Source: Limnoglobus sp.
Lineage (GTDB): Bacteria; Planctomycetota; Planctomycetia; Gemmatales; Gemmataceae
Length of the DNA stretch: 5,859 nucleotides
Direction of reading: 5' to 3'
Assembly (NCBI GenBank): GCA_025353985.1
Contig: JANXNT010000952.1
Span: 1-5,859, forward strand
Shown here: piece after piece, positions 4,887 to 5,859 of the stretch
Layout: each line of letters begins with the position of its first letter
Position numbering within the stretch: the first letter of the stretch is position 1
The notes under the pieces: model-generated
What the model was told of the DNA's origin: nothing
The model's input: only the letters and a program-made list of their open reading frames with translations
The model's database searches: none
Made by a program: the position numbers and the translations under genes

Positions 4887-5513
4887 ATGGCGGATTCTAC
4901 TCAACCCCCTGTTACCGATGGTTCGTTGCTGGCTCGCATTCAAGATGGTAGCGAAGGGGCTGCGAGCGAATTGCACCGGCGGTATGCCCAACGGCTGTTG
5001 GCGCTGACGCGGGCCAAGACGGGGCTGGAGTTACAAGCGCGCGTCGATGTGGAAGACATCGTGCAATCGGTCTTTTGCAGTTTCTTTCGCGGTGCGAAGC
5101 GAGGCATTTACACGGCCCCCGATGGTGAAGAACTTTGGGGCCTTTTCCTCGTCATTGCTTTGAACAAGATCCGTGCGAAAGGTTCGCATCATCGGGCGGC
5201 GAAACGCGATGTTCGCCGCACGGTCAACGAAGGAATCGCCGAACCGGACGAGGGTTCCGGCTTCGACCCGCCGAGCGATGATGCCTCGGCGTATCTGCTG
5301 TTGCGGTTGGTCGTCGATGAGGTTCTTGGCGCAATTGCCGATACGCACCGCGATGTCGTGCGGATGCGAATCGAAGGGTATGAAATTGCGGAGATCGCCG
5401 ACAAGAGTGGCCGGTCGAAGCGGACGGTCGAACGCATTCTGCAAGAATTCCGCAGCAAGATGGCGACGCGGATGGGAGCGACGGATGACGATGCAAACGA
5501 TGGTCGTGCTTGA
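4887..5513 (+). CDS. ECF-type RNA polymerase sigma factor (planctomycete, kinase-linked type)
   Basis: This 208-residue protein directs RNA polymerase to a small set of promoters, probably under control of a signal-sensing partner. Sigma region 2 spans about 25-70 (HRRYAQRLLALTR ... DVEDIVQSVFCSFFRG), with the D-x-x-D-x-VQ motif of region 2.1-2.2. The middle segment APDGEELWGLFLVIALNKIRAKG with HHRAAKRDVRR (78-111) is characteristic of planctomycete ECF proteins. Sigma region 4 spans about 147-193, with a helix-turn-helix at 165-189 (YEIAEIADKSGRSKRTVERI). There is no anti-sigma gene and no extra C-terminal domain. The ATG at 4887 is preceded by an in-frame stop at 4866-4868 with no other good start between, so the start is firm. 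The next gene begins inside its last codons, pointing to translational coupling. ECF groups linked to Ser/Thr kinases are known in planctomycetes. The target promoters cannot be read from the window. Confidence 0.9.
   Translation: MADSTQPPVTDGSLLARIQDGSEGAASELHRRYAQRLLALTRAKTGLELQARVDVEDIVQSVFCSFFRGAKRGIYTAPDGEELWGLFLVIALNKIRAKGSHHRAAKRDVRRTVNEGIAEPDEGSGFDPPSDDASAYLLLRLVVDEVLGAIADTHRDVVRMRIEGYEIAEIADKSGRSKRTVERILQEFRSKMATRMGATDDDANDGRA
5474..5478 (+). promoter_or_regulatory. Shine-Dalgarno-like GGGAG for the overlapping downstream gene
   Basis: GGGAG lies 6 nt before ATG 5485, inside the end of the sigma-factor gene. It favours 5485 over the in-frame ATGs at 5491 and 5500, and fits translational coupling of the two genes. 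Confidence 0.5.
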
Positions 5514-5859
5514 AGACGAACTCGACCGCCGCGTGGCCGGTTACGAAGCCGCATGGACGACCTCGCGTTCGGCCCACCTCGCCTCGTTCCTGCCATCGCG
5601 CGAATCGCCGAACTACCTGCAAACCCTCGCCGAACTAATCCGCATCGACATGGAGTTCCGCAGCGAACGCGGAGAATCGCCACGTTTGGAAGCATATCGT
5701 TCGCAAGCGACGGAACTCTTCGCCGATGCGGAACGACTCGGCGAACTCGCGTTCGAGGAATATCGGCAACGGCTTGCGCTCGGCGAATCGCCGAAAGCGA
5801 GCGAATACGCTGCCAATTACGCTGTCGATGTTTCCGATTGGCCGCTACCGACTGAAACA
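5485..5859 (+). CDS. N-terminal part of probable ECF-linked Ser/Thr protein kinase (3' truncated by window edge)
   Basis: A frame opens at ATG 5485 (alternatives 5491 and 5500) and stays open to the last base: 125 codons without a stop. It overlaps the sigma-factor gene by 29 bp in another frame. The protein begins MTMQTMVVLEDELDRRVAGY. It contains TLAELIRIDMEFRSERGESP and, further on, FEEYRQRLALGESPKASEYA. This pattern, an L-x-R-I-D-x-E-x-R segment followed by GE-x-P repeats and E-Y, resembles the roughly 100-150-residue leader that precedes the kinase domain in planctomycete Ser/Thr kinases encoded beside ECF sigma genes. The kinase domain itself (GxGxxG, HRD, DFG) would be beyond the window and is not seen, so the call rests on this pattern and the neighbour. 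If right, the pair forms a signalling unit in which the kinase would sense a cue and act on the sigma factor. Confidence 0.65.
   Translation, partial: MTMQTMVVLEDELDRRVAGYEAAWTTSRSAHLASFLPSRESPNYLQTLAELIRIDMEFRSERGESPRLEAYRSQATELFADAERLGELAFEEYRQRLALGESPKASEYAANYAVDVSDWPLPTET

Noticed and set aside
5189..5855. Minus-strand and alternative + strand frames over the sigma/kinase region (such as 5553-5855 +)
   Set aside because: The frame starting at 5485 carries the recognisable sigma-linked kinase leader and stays open to the window edge. The others are Arg-rich shadows.

Overview
The window looks like a chromosomal segment of a planctomycete, most likely a Gemmata-like (Gemmataceae) bacterium. 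This is judged by eye from four things: FG-GAP repeats of the GGGPRVRVLDG / FRGGV / GDTNGDG type; an N-terminal ESRxVP motif like that of large planctomycete surface proteins; an ECF sigma factor followed by an overlapping gene with a kinase-type N-terminal region; and short palindromic repeats with a GCGTAAGC or GCGCTAGC core. No database search was possible. All genes supported here lie on the + strand.

Layout. (1) 2-1345 is the 3' part of infB (translation initiation factor IF-2), entering from upstream. (2) A 71-bp gap with a perfect 9-bp hairpin leads to rbfA (1417-1899), a ribosome maturation factor with an unusual acidic tail. (3) After 33 bp comes an endonuclease III-like HhH/4Fe-4S protein (1933-2649), whose catalytic lysine position is phenylalanine although the aspartate and the four cluster cysteines remain. 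These three form a translation/ribosome-assembly cluster (infB-rbfA) with a DNA-repair-like gene attached. (4) A 100-bp leader contains a hairpin that buries a strong Shine-Dalgarno sequence. It precedes a 608-residue predicted surface or extracellular protein (2750-4576) with five FG-GAP/VCBS calcium-type repeats and three DUF5666-like repeats. (5) 4577-4886 is non-coding but dense in structure: a REP-like element, a 30-bp inverted pair of self-palindromic units (BIME-like), and an 11-bp inverted repeat directly before the next start codon. (6) 4887-5513 encodes a planctomycete-type ECF sigma factor. It overlaps by 29 bp the start of a gene cut by the window edge (5485-5859), whose N-terminus resembles the leader domain of planctomycete sigma-linked Ser/Thr protein kinases.

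Functionally, the first half is housekeeping (translation initiation, 30S maturation, possibly base-excision repair). The second half is accessory: a secreted or surface repeat protein, and a separately transcribed sigma/kinase signalling pair. The points most worth checking are the altered glycosylase active site, the sequestered Shine-Dalgarno with a competing fold, the nested palindrome, and the inverted repeat at the sigma-factor start. I see no clearly new multi-gene system.
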